Source: Siderastrea siderea (taxonomy: Eukaryota > Cnidaria > Anthozoa > Scleractinia > Rhizangiidae). Taken from it: a stretch of 64,000 bases of DNA. Where the stretch lies: contig OZ034975.1 in assembly GCA_964030785.1 (NCBI GenBank), forward strand, positions 46,030,569 through 46,094,568, in the 5' to 3' direction. A program made the position numbers and the translations under genes. Below, piece by piece: positions 36,301-45,960 of this stretch (the first letter of the stretch is position 1; each line of letters starts with the position of its first letter). Below the pieces are notes generated by a model. That model ran no database searches. It saw nothing but the letters and a program-made list of their open reading frames with translations, and was not told the DNA's origin.

Positions 36301-36853
36301 TGGCACATACCTCCGACCAAATAACCGAAAATGTGGACATTTCTTCTATTTTGGTTGGTATTCAGTTGTAATCCACAGCAGAAAGGTAATGTCTAGCTCA
36401 TCTGAATATGGTATTGTCTGAATATCAGGTTCTGTGCGTACTCTTTCATAATAACCATCTTGGCGTCCGGGGTCAACAACATCACTGGAGCATCGCGTAT
36501 TGGCAATCAACCCAAATGACTTATTTCCTTCCCGCCTCCTTCAGGAATAAAATGATTTTGCCTTATTTGAACTTCAAAAGAGTTTTCTCCTATAAGACGT
36601 CTTTTCTTGATCTGTATTCTTTGTAAAATTTCGAAACGATAATTTCTTGCCGAAAGCTTACAAGCCTGTTTAGTTTGAGTCACGCAACAAAATGTCACGC
36701 ACTTTATTTTACCTGATGACGGGGTTGACTTGGAGGGGGAAATGCACAGGAAACAAAAAAAAAACAAGATTAAAAACAACAACAACAACAAGCAAGTAAA
36801 ACACAAACAAACAAAAACAAAGCAATGAGAAATCTGTGGACCCGAGGACCGAT
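36301..36853. other. Host intergenic DNA
   Basis: No gene seen. AAC/ACA-rich simple sequence at 36755-36820. Confidence 0.35.
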
Positions 36854-37306
36854 TACGGTCAACTGCCGCTTATAAGCCCTGGGCTTCTACAACTTTGTAA
36901 GGGGTTTTGGGTGGGCTTGTAAACGGAACGGCTTATATCCGGGGGGGGGGCTTATAAGTTTCGAAATGAGCCACAGCAGTGTTGATCGAAATACGTTTTT
37001 AATTTACCAATTTTTAATTAACCTTTGAAACGTCACAGTAAATCGAATTCATTTCAATTTTAATTTAACAACAAAATCAAAAACAACGCGAACGTAACCG
37101 GAACGTAACAAAACAGAAGCTCAGAGTTCATCTTCGCAGTGTTCTGTGAGAGTGCTTAATATTAAGGAAACAGGGAAAACTAGAGGGCGACTTATATCCG
37201 GTGGAGCTTATACCGGATGTATTTTTTGTTTACAGGTAGATGGGCCTATAACCGGGGGGGGGGGGGGCTTGTGAGCGGTTGGGCTTATAAGTGGCAGTTA
37301 ACGGTA
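36854..37306. repeat. MITE-like element with poly-G tracts
   Basis: Imperfect terminal inverted repeats lie at 36854-36879 (TACGGTCAACTGCCGCTTAT) and 37281-37306 (ending ATAAGTGGCAGTTAACGGTA), 453 bp apart. Inside, GGGCTTATA-type motifs repeat with G10-G13 runs near 36938 and 37253. No coding capacity; a non-autonomous DNA element is likely. Confidence 0.6.
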
Positions 37307-40300
37307 TTTATGTATTTATCAGTATCATTAGAGGCAGTAAAGCCTTGCCAAAACCTTGCCTGTTACTAGGGCTTTGAAAAATAAATTATTATTAGGTCTC
37401 TATGTATTGGTCTTCAAAAGTTGGTCAAGACAGGAGTGAGAATGTAAAAATGTATGTTGAGTTTACTCAAGCCCAAACCAGGGATGTGGCCAGGGGTGCC
37501 GGAACCGTCCTTTTCGTTCTTTATAAGCTTGTGAAACCATTTTATGGCAAACCTAGCGGATTATAATTTTAGACATGAAACTCGAAATTAAGTTGAGTTT
37601 GAAACTCAACTCATGTTGAAACTCATCATGACAAGGAGTCCTAATGTTTAGGGCTCTTTGTCGCTTTCCGCCTGATCTTCTGAGCAGTGCAGGCGACGAA
37701 GGTGGAGAACCATCCTTGTGACGAATGGCTAACGCTCGAAACGTCAGCTTTCAATCTCTTCACGGTGGCTCAATTTACCTTATCAACTCAGTTGATAAAT
37801 ACAAAGTTTTGTGTTTCGCTTCCCCACCGATGCAGCACCACAGTTTCTCTAGAAACTAACCCCCTTGTTTGTCAAGAGAAAGTTGGTTGTGCGATTTTTC
37901 TCCGTCTTCTCACCGTTGAGGAGAACGAGCTCGGTTTCGCTTAGAGCACTGCTATGGACGGTAGACCATCAGATGACAGGGCCTTAGTTTTCAGCGCAGA
38001 TATTGGTCTTATAGGTCCCACGCCATATGCTCTTCATACACGGACGGATTCCTTCTTTAGAAAACTGTATATTCACACCATCGATCTTCCAAGTGGCAAC
38101 TAAACGGCTTGCAATGGACGCTCACCGGATGACACTTAAGGATGGTTCTCCACCGGGATCTTGATATCGTGTACGGAGTTTAGGAGGACAAGTGTATCCG
38201 ACTTAGTCTCCGCCAGCCTTGTGGTCGCAGGCTCCCTTCCCTCCATGGGAAGGGAAGGGAGCCAAGAGTTTGAACACCACGCCCAGCTCTACTCCTACTA
38301 CTAATGCGCAAGCTATGGTGGCCCTGCAGGCCCTGCAGTGGTAGCAGCCAGCATTGTCTTGCCGGAAGCTGACTGTCTTCAGGGCTGGTATGGTAGTGAA
38401 TCTGCTTAATGACGGCTGCTATCACAGCGAGGAATGTACGAAAGTGGGTATGAGAAAAAAGTGTACTTAGCAGAGCCCACTGGAGGGAAGACACCGATGT
38501 GTTGCAAAATAGCTTTGGACTCCGACTTGTCATTTCCACGGTCTGCTTTTCTCACTTTCCCGTTCGAGGCATACTTAGACAGCCCTGGTAGAACTCAACA
38601 TGTCCAACGTCGATTAGTTCCCTCTGCGCTATTCCCAGACAAGAGCGATGGGCTGGGCAAATGGTCCATGTTAAGAATACTAATTAAAAATACTTTTGCG
38701 CGTACTAAAAAAAATCAACGAAGATCAACTTCTGAGTGGGTATCGCTGATTCCAATACTGCAAGGGTGACCCGAAAAGTCTTTTTTTGCAACTGGAATAG
38801 CAACTGCTTGTTCATATCGCTGGTAAGAGGCGCAAACGCGTACAACTAGTTTCTGAAAAGAATAAGTGACCTCTATTCGCAGCCAAGGGAGATAATGGTT
38901 TGATTGGCTATTGTACTCGGTGACAGGGGTCCTGACTGCGTGAACTCCAAAGAACCTATCCTTTTAGAATGGCGCGATATAGAGGAAGCGCTCTACAACT
39001 GCTGCGTGTTAAATCTGGCGTATTCCCTTTTTTTTTTTCACGAAAATTATCAGTTTTTGAACATTTACTCAAAGCCGATCGGTACTTAAGACATTTTGTC
39101 TAGTTTCCAATAATGCTGCACCTGAAATTCTCACACGCCTGATTTCCAACAAGAAAATCATTTCCGCAAATGGCAGCTTCTCGGGGCGCCTTCCTCTACG
39201 CAACACTGGTGGCTTGCAAATAATATTGAAATCCTTCACCGTGAAATTAATTAGACTTGAAAAGTCGAAGTCTTGAAAAGTCGAACTCTGCATAAGATAT
39301 AAAAAAATATATCGATGTTTGCTATTTTAGACTATCGGAAGCTAATACTTTCTGCTTCTAGTGAACACGTGACAATTTTTTCCTCTCGACAGAGCGTCAC
39401 AAAATGTACATCTATGTAATCTGCAACTTGTTTTGCACAGGTCAGAATTGTGTGGTGAATAGTCCCGTCATATGTAGTATCACTCTATTTTACTAGTCGA
39501 AAGATATTTCAGGCATAACTTCGGCGGTGTAACATGACACCAAACAGGAGGACGGAATGTGAGTAAAACAAACACAGTTGTAGCCAAGTGCTACGCATTG
39601 AAAACTTACGATTATAGAGAAAAGTGAACTTAAAATTTTCAGGAAACTTGTAAAAAACAAATGGATGCCTTCTTTGTTAGCCTTCGATATACTTTAGTTT
39701 AAATCATGGGAAAAAAATCAGCTATCTCTGCGGTTTGTTTTTACATTGAGGTAGTCCGGCATCTGGGATGAAAACGGGAAACGGTCATTCCGGTCGAGTT
39801 GCTGAAACAAACGCCATCACTATTTACATCGCCTTCTATCTTGTATAATTTCTTTCATAGCTTAAGTTATTTCAGACGTCCTAATCTTTCCATTTTTTTC
39901 CCATTTTTGCAACGCCATCACCAAAACCTATCCTGTGACTTGACCACAACCCGTTGCGTGACAGACAAATTTAGTTAAATCAGACCATAATAACAGTCCG
40001 GTTTCTGAGATGAATGTGGAGATCTCGCTGCAAAGTTATTTATTTTCTTCAGGGAATTAACACTGGGAGATTTTAAAAATTCATTTGCCATTCGTTAAGG
40101 GATGTGAATGTGTTGGCGGAGTCGTTACTCATTACTTGGAAGTCAATCTGGAGATACCAGGAGATAACGGTCGATTCCACGCGTCAAGATGGCCCTTGAA
40201 CAGTACACCTAAAACTTAACAAAACCTGGCATTTAGACAAAATCGTATTCAAGGTAAGCTAGATATGACCTTTATCCTGTACTTTTCACCCAAATACCAA

Positions 40301-40334
40301 AGGAAACAAGGAAAAAATTCCAAGTTTTCGGGAG
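37307..40334. other. Host intergenic DNA with repeat remnants
   Basis: At 37700-37950 there is a repeat-derived stretch reading in part as ETSAFNLFTVAQFTLSTQLI, which recalls widespread retroelement remnants in marine invertebrates. GGTGGAGAACCATCCTT at about 37700 is repeated inverted at about 38142-38158. The CCTTCCCTCCATGGGAAGGG palindrome lies at about 38235. No gene is supported in the remaining 2 kb. Confidence 0.4.
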
Positions 40335-40340
40335 CCTATT

Positions 40341-40623
40341 AGTAGTAATGTAGGCCCGTATGCCAAGATGAGCCTCGTTTTGATGCAACCGGAAGTGACG
40401 TCACCGGAACCGGAAGTGACCGGAAGTGACGTCTGACCGGAAGTGGGATGGGAAACCGCTGACCAGTGGGAAAAAAGGGATCGCGGGCTCATGCAACCGG
40501 AAGTGACGTGTTTTCGAATGGGAAACCGCTGACTAGTGGGAAAAATCGATCGTGGGCTCAGGAGGAAGCAAAACCGCTGAGAAACGCGGGCTCAAAGTCC
40601 AAAGTCCAATTGGAGCAGCGGGG
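40341..40623 (+). repeat. Pol-C terminal inverted repeat, left, with ETS/CRE-type sites
   Basis: Inverse of 63272-63650. It contains CCGGAAGTGACGTCACCGG (ETS-type CCGGAAGTG fused to a CRE TGACGTCA) and further CCGGAAGTGAC sites at about 40387-40445. Two blocks of about 64 bp follow (CCGCTGACTAGTGGG type). The TATA box of penton-A (40629-40636) lies just inside, so the TIR doubles as its upstream promoter. Confidence 0.9.
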
Positions 40624-40664
40624 ACAGGTATAAAAAGGCAACCAGAGGAGTTAGGATTGTCACC

Positions 40665-41717
40665 ATGAGTTTTTACATAACCCTGATCAGTGATCAAGCA
40701 CAAGGCACGGGACAAAAATTTACGGCTCGACTTCCTCATTCCCATTATTTGGTGGAAGATGATTGGGAAGCGGCCTTGGTTCATATTTCACATCCGGGGT
40801 TTAATCAACAATTGGAAGATCAAACCAAACAGAATTGGACGCAAGAAGATAGTCAAAAACATTGGATGAAAACAGATATCAGATACATACCAAAACGTGC
40901 GGATGGAACGGCTCCCATTCAAGTCACCAAACAAATCCATTTACCGCCAGGGTATTACTACAATTTGAAAGAAGCATGGATTGCCATCGCGTACGAAATG
41001 GAAAAACAACACATGGAAGTCATGATGGATATAGTCAAAATGGACGTGGACGATCAAGCGAAACGACAACAACTAGCCGCTCTCAACCTGGCTCAACCCT
41101 ACGTGAAAATCACCAATGCCGGCATTGCCCCCGAATTAGATTCCTTGTATGTACTCATTCCAGCCAACATGCAATTTGAAATGGAATGGAAATTCGCTCA
41201 ACTGATGGGACTGGTGAAAGATGGATCGCCAACGCAACAAATTGTGGAAGAAAAAAATTATCTGGTGAAAAATATCGTGGATTATGACGATCGACACAAA
41301 TGGACACCCACCCGCGGTCCTGCCAACAAATATCCACCGTATGGCATTGTGTCCGTCAGCTTTACCCACCCCGATTTCAATTATTATTTGTTCTTGTGTC
41401 CGAATCTCAGTCGACAAGTATTTCCCACCACCCAAACGGTCAAACCCCAACAAGGGCAACAACAATTGATGATTTACACGGATCTGGTGTCACAGAGCAT
41501 TGTGGGAAATCAAGAAAAAGGGTTTTTACGTACCTTGGATGCCGGTAATGCCGATCATCAGTTTGATACCAAGCAACGGATGTATTTTCCTCTTGGCAAA
41601 ACCATCTTTGACAGCATTGCCATGGATATTCAAACAGCTGATGGGCAGCCGGCTCCTTTCAAACAAGGCAGAACTATCATTACCCTTGAACTTTCCAGAA
41701 AAAGTCAACGAACATGA
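40665..41717 (+). CDS. Penton/minor-capsid-like protein, paralog A (Pol-C)
   Basis: 350 residues, collinear with Pol-A 8116-9168. N-terminus MSFYITLISDQAQGTGQKFT; C-terminus with QLMIYTDLVSQSIVG, KGFLRTLDAG and FKQGRTIITLELSRK. It is open, unlike paralogs B and C of this element. A TATA box lies 29 nt upstream and AATAAA at about 41730. Differences from Pol-A cluster in the middle (for example SPTQQIVEE against TPSERVVQE), where surface loops would be expected. Assignment to the penton family is as for the Pol-A paralogs. Confidence 0.7.
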   Translation: MSFYITLISDQAQGTGQKFTARLPHSHYLVEDDWEAALVHISHPGFNQQLEDQTKQNWTQEDSQKHWMKTDIRYIPKRADGTAPIQVTKQIHLPPGYYYNLKEAWIAIAYEMEKQHMEVMMDIVKMDVDDQAKRQQLAALNLAQPYVKITNAGIAPELDSLYVLIPANMQFEMEWKFAQLMGLVKDGSPTQQIVEEKNYLVKNIVDYDDRHKWTPTRGPANKYPPYGIVSVSFTHPDFNYYLFLCPNLSRQVFPTTQTVKPQQGQQQLMIYTDLVSQSIVGNQEKGFLRTLDAGNADHQFDTKQRMYFPLGKTIFDSIAMDIQTADGQPAPFKQGRTIITLELSRKSQRT

Positions 41718-41831
41718 TTAAGTAGAGAATCAATAAAGATCACAACAACAAACTGTCATGGAATATCTTTTATTGGTCCTTCGTATTGTTTGACAACAAG
41801 TGAAAAAAAAAACGAGTCCAAACATGGGTTT

Positions 41832-42227
41832 TTACGAGAAGCTGATACAGGTTTTCATGCGTCCAATGGCTAGGCTTTTGGTGCGACCCAGAAAGTAGAG
41901 GGTTTTGCGGTTACCCTCATAGGGATCTCGGAGTTCTCCCCAGAATCCTTCCAGGCCGTGCTCGTTGTCATAACAAATGCCATACCATATAGGATTGTTT
42001 TTCCAATCGTCCTTGACATGCTGGACAAACTCCGGGTCTTCTTTCCAGTCTTCATGGAGGACTTCAAGGACGACAAGAGGAACGTGGCAGCTAGGGCATA
42101 GGGGGGTCTGACCATTCTGTTGACATTTGTTGGCACAGGCGACATGACAAGGTTGACCACAACACCTCAACGTGGTATAATTGGCGAGAGGTGTCAAACA
42201 GATCACACATGGGTTGGGTTGAGCCAT
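41832..42227 (-). CDS. RING-like zinc protein
   Basis: 131 residues. The first 50 hold CVICLTPLANYTTLRCCGQP then CHVACANKC and CPSCHVPL, a C-x2-C...C-x(n)-H-x-C...C-x2-C layout like a RING or RING-variant finger. The C-terminal part is W-rich (HEDWKEDPEFVQHVKDDWKN) and unrecognised. A ubiquitin-ligase role against host proteins is possible but inferred. The ATG overlaps the stop of the preceding gene (TGATG), third in a packed cluster. Absent from Pol-A. Confidence 0.55.
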   Translation of the reverse strand: MAQPNPCVICLTPLANYTTLRCCGQPCHVACANKCQQNGQTPLCPSCHVPLVVLEVLHEDWKEDPEFVQHVKDDWKNNPIWYGICYDNEHGLEGFWGELRDPYEGNRKTLYFLGRTKSLAIGRMKTCISFS

Positions 42228-42448
42228 CAGGCGAAAGGATCAAAGAGTGGATTGATCAAGAGTTGAAACTCGGTGGGGGTGATGATCCCTTCTTTTCGGA
42301 GTCGGCACAGTTCTTGAAAAGTGAGTTGGTAACGCAAGGGTTGGACCAGGTCGAGGATTTGTTTTCGGATCTCTCCCAAACGTTCTATGATTTGCAGGGC
42401 TTCAGGACTGATCTTGTCAGGACTGATCTTGTCGGCTTTGTCGCCCAT
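42227..42448 (-). CDS. Small helical protein, paralog of the preceding gene
   Basis: 73 residues. SPEALQIIERLGEIRKQILD, then a Y-x-L-T-FQELCRLRKEGIITPTEF segment. It aligns with the 65-residue product of 42449-42646 (SPEAQQVIDRLRALLSRLEK, FELLRLHSQKHLNRNEL), so the two are a tandem duplication. Probably an amphipathic helical bundle or coiled coil; function unknown. The start follows the previous stop directly (TGAATG). Confidence 0.5.
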   Translation of the reverse strand: MGDKADKISPDKISPEALQIIERLGEIRKQILDLVQPLRYQLTFQELCRLRKEGIITPTEFQLLINPLFDPFA

Positions 42449-42646
42449 TCACCACTGGCAGAAGTGTTTCAAGGTTAATAAACACAATTCGTTCCGATTG
42501 AGATGTTTTTGACTATGAAGTCGAAGCAGTTCAAAATAAGAAGCTTTGAAGCGGATCTCTTCCAAGTCTTTTTCGAGTCGAGACAACAAGGCTCGTAGAC
42601 GATCAATCACTTGTTGGGCTTCTGGACTGAGGACTGGATCATCCAT
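42449..42646 (-). CDS. Small helical protein, first gene of a three-gene cluster
   Basis: 65 residues from the ATG at 42644-42646 (MDDPVLSPEAQQVIDRLRAL). Heptad-like leucines suggest a coiled coil. A TATAAAAAA box at about 42675-42682 on this strand lies 30 nt upstream. The same promoter is still recognisable in Pol-A at 7876, where the gene has been deleted. Upstream in-frame sequence (MAHSLPRDP) lies across the TATA box and is unlikely to be translated. Confidence 0.5.
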   Translation of the reverse strand: MDDPVLSPEAQQVIDRLRALLSRLEKDLEEIRFKASYFELLRLHSQKHLNRNELCLLTLKHFCQW

Positions 42647-42901
42647 GAGTGTGAAAGATGGAATGGGACAGTGGTTTTTTATAGAGAAAACAAAAGGGTC
42701 ACGTGGGAGGGAATGGGCCAATGAGAGAAAGACCCATCATGCTTTGAGAGGGGAAGAGGTGGGGGGACCCCCCTCCCCCCTCCTTAGATAGACCATGGTG
42801 CATTGCGCGAATCAGGGTATATAAGTCAAGCGAGGCCACAGGACGTCACTCTTAGCTTTGAGCCGGTCCTTGGTGACTTATGTTTGTTGTTGAGGAGAAA
42901 A
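42647..42901. promoter_or_regulatory. Divergent promoter with G-rich palindrome
   Basis: A minus-strand TATA (42675-42682) and a plus-strand TATATAA (42818-42824) flank the module GGTGGGGGGACCCCCCTCCC then CTTAGATAGACCATGGTGCA (about 42759-42803). The same module is at 7645-7690 and 57945-57995. The GGGGGTCCCCC core is palindromic. Confidence 0.6.
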
Positions 42902-43438
42902 ATGTCCGAAACGAGAAGGCCCTTGGGCTCCCTAGCCAGTTTTGTTAATGTGGGCGGAGCAGACTACTTGCGGAGGAGAGCAGGACCGGAGTTGACACCG
43001 TTGGACCGCCATACGAGGAGGGTGATGGAAAGGCGGGAAGAAGCGTGGCGCCCCCTCAACAAACATCGCGTGGCGGCGTTCATCCGTATGTTTGTCCTGT
43101 GTTTGGTGGAAACGGAGAATGGCCACCCCCGTGGATTCCCACACCCAGCGATCACCAAGATAATGCACAAGGCACTCATTACGAGGGTCATTCCCTTTAT
43201 TTGTCGACGTTTGGTGTATACGATGGATTCCACGTTTTGGATCATTAGTTTGGAGGACTTTAAAGAACTAGATCATTATTTGATTAACCACCTGCGACGA
43301 GTGCATGCGGGGGAACGCTGGCAGGAGATTGCCTATTTTTTTAAAGAAGTGGAGAAACAGAGAGAGGACGAGAGGCGATGGTTGGAGGAGATGGAGAGGG
43401 AGGCGGTGGAGACAGTGAATCGCGTGTTAGAAGATTGA
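42902..43438 (+). CDS. Unrecognised ~178-residue helical protein (MSETRR family, Pol-C)
   Basis: Begins MSETRRPLGSLASFVNVGGA. It keeps EEAWRPLNKHRVAAFIRMFV and the charged C-terminal helix (EVEKQREDERRWLEEMER) of its Pol-A ortholog at 7025-7540, while the middle has diverged and gained a few residues. No domain recognised. The start is the ATG common to both copies; the frame extends upstream over the TATA box but that part is not shared. Confidence 0.6.
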   Translation: MSETRRPLGSLASFVNVGGADYLRRRAGPELTPLDRHTRRVMERREEAWRPLNKHRVAAFIRMFVLCLVETENGHPRGFPHPAITKIMHKALITRVIPFICRRLVYTMDSTFWIISLEDFKELDHYLINHLRRVHAGERWQEIAYFFKEVEKQREDERRWLEEMEREAVETVNRVLED

Positions 43439-43762
43439 ACATTTTTTATTCCTGTTGAGTTTATTGTGAGTCAAGGCTACTGTGAGTCAAGAGACATTTA
43501 TTTATGACCATAGTGCAAAACCAGTGATGTCAGTTTTTTAAAATTTTTTAATTAAAAAAGAGTTGATGTTTTTTTACAAATGGTGGTCTGTGTTCTTTGT
43601 CACGCGGGTTGGGGCGCTCCTATTTACAATTGAAAAAAGCTATCTACAGTTTGAAAAAATAAAAAGTAAAAATGGATATGTACAATTGGAAAAACTAAAA
43701 ACTAAAAAAAAAAGGCTATGTACAATTCCAAAAATAAAAAACTAAAAAATGACTATGTACAA
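43439..43762. repeat. Intergenic repeats (GCTATGTACAAT) with AP-1-like sites
   Basis: Mirror of Pol-A 6712-7024. TGTGAGTCAAG occurs twice at 43466-43494 (AP-1-like TGAGTCA). An A/T palindrome lies near 43545 and three CTATGTACAATT units with A-rich spacers at about 43670-43765. No gene seen. Confidence 0.55.
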
Positions 43763-44458
43763 TTACAAATGAAAGTCTTCCAGTTCCATACGTAATTGAT
43801 CAATGTTCTCGGGTAGACAGAACGTGCGATTGAATAAGGCTTGAATTTCGGCTCGGGTTTTCTCGTCCACATCCCTGGATCCCACGATAGCACTGCTTTG
43901 ATGAAGGGTGGGCTTTTTAGGTCCCCAAGGAACAAATTGACTGCCAGTCACCAGGGTAGCGGCATTCTCGTTGACTTGGTAGTAATGGTCCGAGCGGTAC
44001 CATGATTGACTGGGGATGTCAAAGAGATAGACGGGTTTGCCTTGATCCATAGCCAATTGCACGGTCCAACCGGTGCCTCCTTTCACACGTTTATGATCCT
44101 GTTCCAAGATGCCAAAGGCATAGATCGTATGGGCTCTTTTGGCAATTTGATAATTGCGTTGCAGCAATTGCAGGGTGTAAAAATGACTGGGCATTTGTTT
44201 GCCTAGTTTCTCCGCTGCCTGGTGAAGATGGGGGTTGGCCAGCATCAAGACTTCCACGGTCGACGGGGTGATGAAAGTAGCTCGAGGATGGTTCGGGGGG
44301 ACTACGACTTCGACTTGCATCCCAAACTGTTTACCCAGTTCTTCGACGAGTGCATCCGTGCCTCTGGCTCCCCCGGTGTACACCACATGGCCATAACCCA
44401 CTTGCAGTTCCAAGGCATCGAGATCTTGTTCTCCGATCATGTCAATGTCTGGGGGCAT
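43763..44458 (-). CDS. SLOG-superfamily protein (Pol-C)
   Basis: 231 residues, same length as Pol-A 6016-6711 and about 95% identical by eye. It has VVYTGGARGTDALVEELG, LQRNYQIAKRAHTIYAFG and KGGTGWTVQLAMDQGKPVYL. Retention of an open frame in an element where six other genes are broken suggests either recent decay or special usefulness. Divergent from the GRF gene with a CArG/CCAAT promoter between them. Nucleotide or signal-nucleotide binding is expected from the fold; substrate unknown. Confidence 0.75.
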   Translation of the reverse strand: MPPDIDMIGEQDLDALELQVGYGHVVYTGGARGTDALVEELGKQFGMQVEVVVPPNHPRATFITPSTVEVLMLANPHLHQAAEKLGKQMPSHFYTLQLLQRNYQIAKRAHTIYAFGILEQDHKRVKGGTGWTVQLAMDQGKPVYLFDIPSQSWYRSDHYYQVNENAATLVTGSQFVPWGPKKPTLHQSSAIVGSRDVDEKTRAEIQALFNRTFCLPENIDQLRMELEDFHL

Positions 44459-44496
44459 GGCTTTGAGAATGAAGATCTAGAGACCAAGGGACCGTC

Positions 44497-44716
44497 TTAA
44501 ATAGGGACAACGGACCAATGGGAAGACAAGAGGCCCTTAGTTGGATAGGGAAAAGCTGACCAATGGGAAGACAAGAGGTCCTTATATGGATTGAATAAGC
44601 TGACCAATGGGACGATGAGATGTCCTTATATGGGTAGGATAAGCTGACCAATGACAGGTAAGGGTCCAAGGTATAAAAAGGCATGGGCGGTAGGGGTGAA
44701 AACAACCTTGAGCACG
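44497..44716. promoter_or_regulatory. Divergent SLOG/GRF promoter with CArG and CCAAT boxes
   Basis: CCTTATATGG at 44580-44589 and 44624-44633 fit CC(A/T)6GG exactly. GACCAATGGG (CCAAT) recurs four times in units of about 45-60 bp. TATAAAAAG at 44672-44679 serves GRF, and a reverse TATTTAAG at about 44497-44504 serves SLOG. Confidence 0.65.
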
Positions 44717-45568
44717 ATGTCCGTCGATCGGAAGAGAAAATCAACCCATCCCCCAGAGGGGAAGAAGAAGAAGAAGACCATTCAAACTATGACGCCCGTG
44801 GACTGTGATCCTGTGGTATGCGAGGTCGTGGAAGACACCCGAGCTGCGGTGGAAGACATGATGAAAGAATTGAATGATATGGTGTCCCCCCAGACATCCC
44901 CATCTGAATACATGGTGACGTATGCCGAAGATCCTCCCAGTTCGGTGGACTATATGGTATGCCCTTGTCATGATGTGCGTTTGGAGGCCCGAGAATCTCA
45001 AAAGGGATGGAAGTATGTGAAATGTCCCATGCAACCGTGTTTGCTGTTTTGTGGACAAGATCAAGTTCTGGAGTATATGAAAGCCGTGTATAGTCAACCT
45101 CATCCAGAAGTGTTGGACATGTGGCGTTGTTTGCAATGCTTTTGCCGTGAACCCGCCACGCTTCAACAGAGCCATTCGACTCAGAACCCCGATCGCTTGT
45201 TTCTGACTTGTTCCAAGAAAACGTGTGGCTTCTTCCGATGGGCTGATCAACCCTTGGGTCCCAAGTACTGGACTTGGTTTCATGACCATCCCCCCAAAAA
45301 AGCCGACCAACAAGCTGAACCACCCAACCGTGATGCTCAAGGATATCCCAAACGTGGAGTAGACATCCCTGGCCCGCCACCTCCAGTCAGAACGAAAGAG
45401 GATCGGCCCCTGACAGATTATGAGAAACAATTGTTGCGAGAAATTCAAGATCTCAAGAACCGTCAAGAAATGATGGTAGCCCCAGCTCCACCACCCCCTA
45501 AGTACAGTGACAGTGTTGAGAACTGGCAGAAAGGTCTAGAGACCATCAGCTGTGGACGACTCTTTTAA
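44717..45568 (+). CDS. Double GRF-type zinc-finger protein (Pol-C)
   Basis: 283 residues from the ATG at 44717-44719. The two cysteine modules (CPCHDVRL...KCPMQPCLLFC and CLQCFCRE...TCSKKTCGFFRWAD) are intact, and the C-terminal PPPPKYSDSV is kept. Compared with Pol-A it lacks one copy of the DTRAAV repeat and has a different basic N-terminal linker. DNA or RNA binding during replication is the likely role by analogy with other GRF fingers. It is followed by ORF116 and integrase on the same strand. Confidence 0.7.
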   Translation: MSVDRKRKSTHPPEGKKKKKTIQTMTPVDCDPVVCEVVEDTRAAVEDMMKELNDMVSPQTSPSEYMVTYAEDPPSSVDYMVCPCHDVRLEARESQKGWKYVKCPMQPCLLFCGQDQVLEYMKAVYSQPHPEVLDMWRCLQCFCREPATLQQSHSTQNPDRLFLTCSKKTCGFFRWADQPLGPKYWTWFHDHPPKKADQQAEPPNRDAQGYPKRGVDIPGPPPPVRTKEDRPLTDYEKQLLREIQDLKNRQEMMVAPAPPPPKYSDSVENWQKGLETISCGRLF

Positions 45569-45612
45569 TGTATTAAAAAGGAGTAGGAATAAAATTTTTT
45601 ATCAATGTCACC

Positions 45613-45960
45613 ATGGAGTCTGTGTGTTATGCGTGGGATTCTGTCTTGTCCCTGGTGTAATGGCAATGTCATCAAACCCTTTGCCAAGTCTTATATGATC
45701 ACCAACCCGGGTCCCAAATCCCCATTCCCCCATGTCCCGAGGACACGCATCCTCTCCACCTCTTTGAAGAAACCCACGTGGACCGCAACCTGTATCGATG
45801 GGTCGTGTTTGTCTTATGGTTAAAAGCTCATCCGAACGCCTGGCGATGGTATCGAATCATTCAAAAGGCGCATCCCCACACAGTCCCCACCATACCGACC
45901 TTATGGGATGAATGCCAGAACGTATGGCCCCTCGAAAGAAAAACACCCCATCATGGTTGA
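45613..45960 (+). pseudogene. ORF116 remnant (stop at codon 16)
   Basis: The ATG at 45613 and the C-terminal half LYRWVVFVLWLKAHPNAWRW match Pol-A 4562-4912, but a TAA at 45658-45660 ends the frame after 15 codons. Beyond the stop the frame is clean to 45960 and one codon shorter than Pol-A overall. Reinitiation at the in-frame ATG at 45778 would give a C-terminal fragment. Confidence 0.7.

Noticed and set aside
36101..36421. Open frame repeated at 63537-63863 (about 106 codons) as a possible host gene family
   Set aside because: The two copies differ without respect for codon position, the frame is not bounded by recognisable signals and the similarity extends beyond it; a dispersed repeat explains it.
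37687..37944. Possible host exon reading ETSAFNLFTV...
   Set aside because: No start or splice signals that fit, and the sequence looks like a widespread retroelement remnant.
44741..45466. Minus-strand frame of 241 codons, and a similar one at 5204-5977, opposite the GRF genes
   Set aside because: Present in both copies only because the GRF genes are similar; codon pattern and conservation follow the GRF strand, and there is no promoter or motif.
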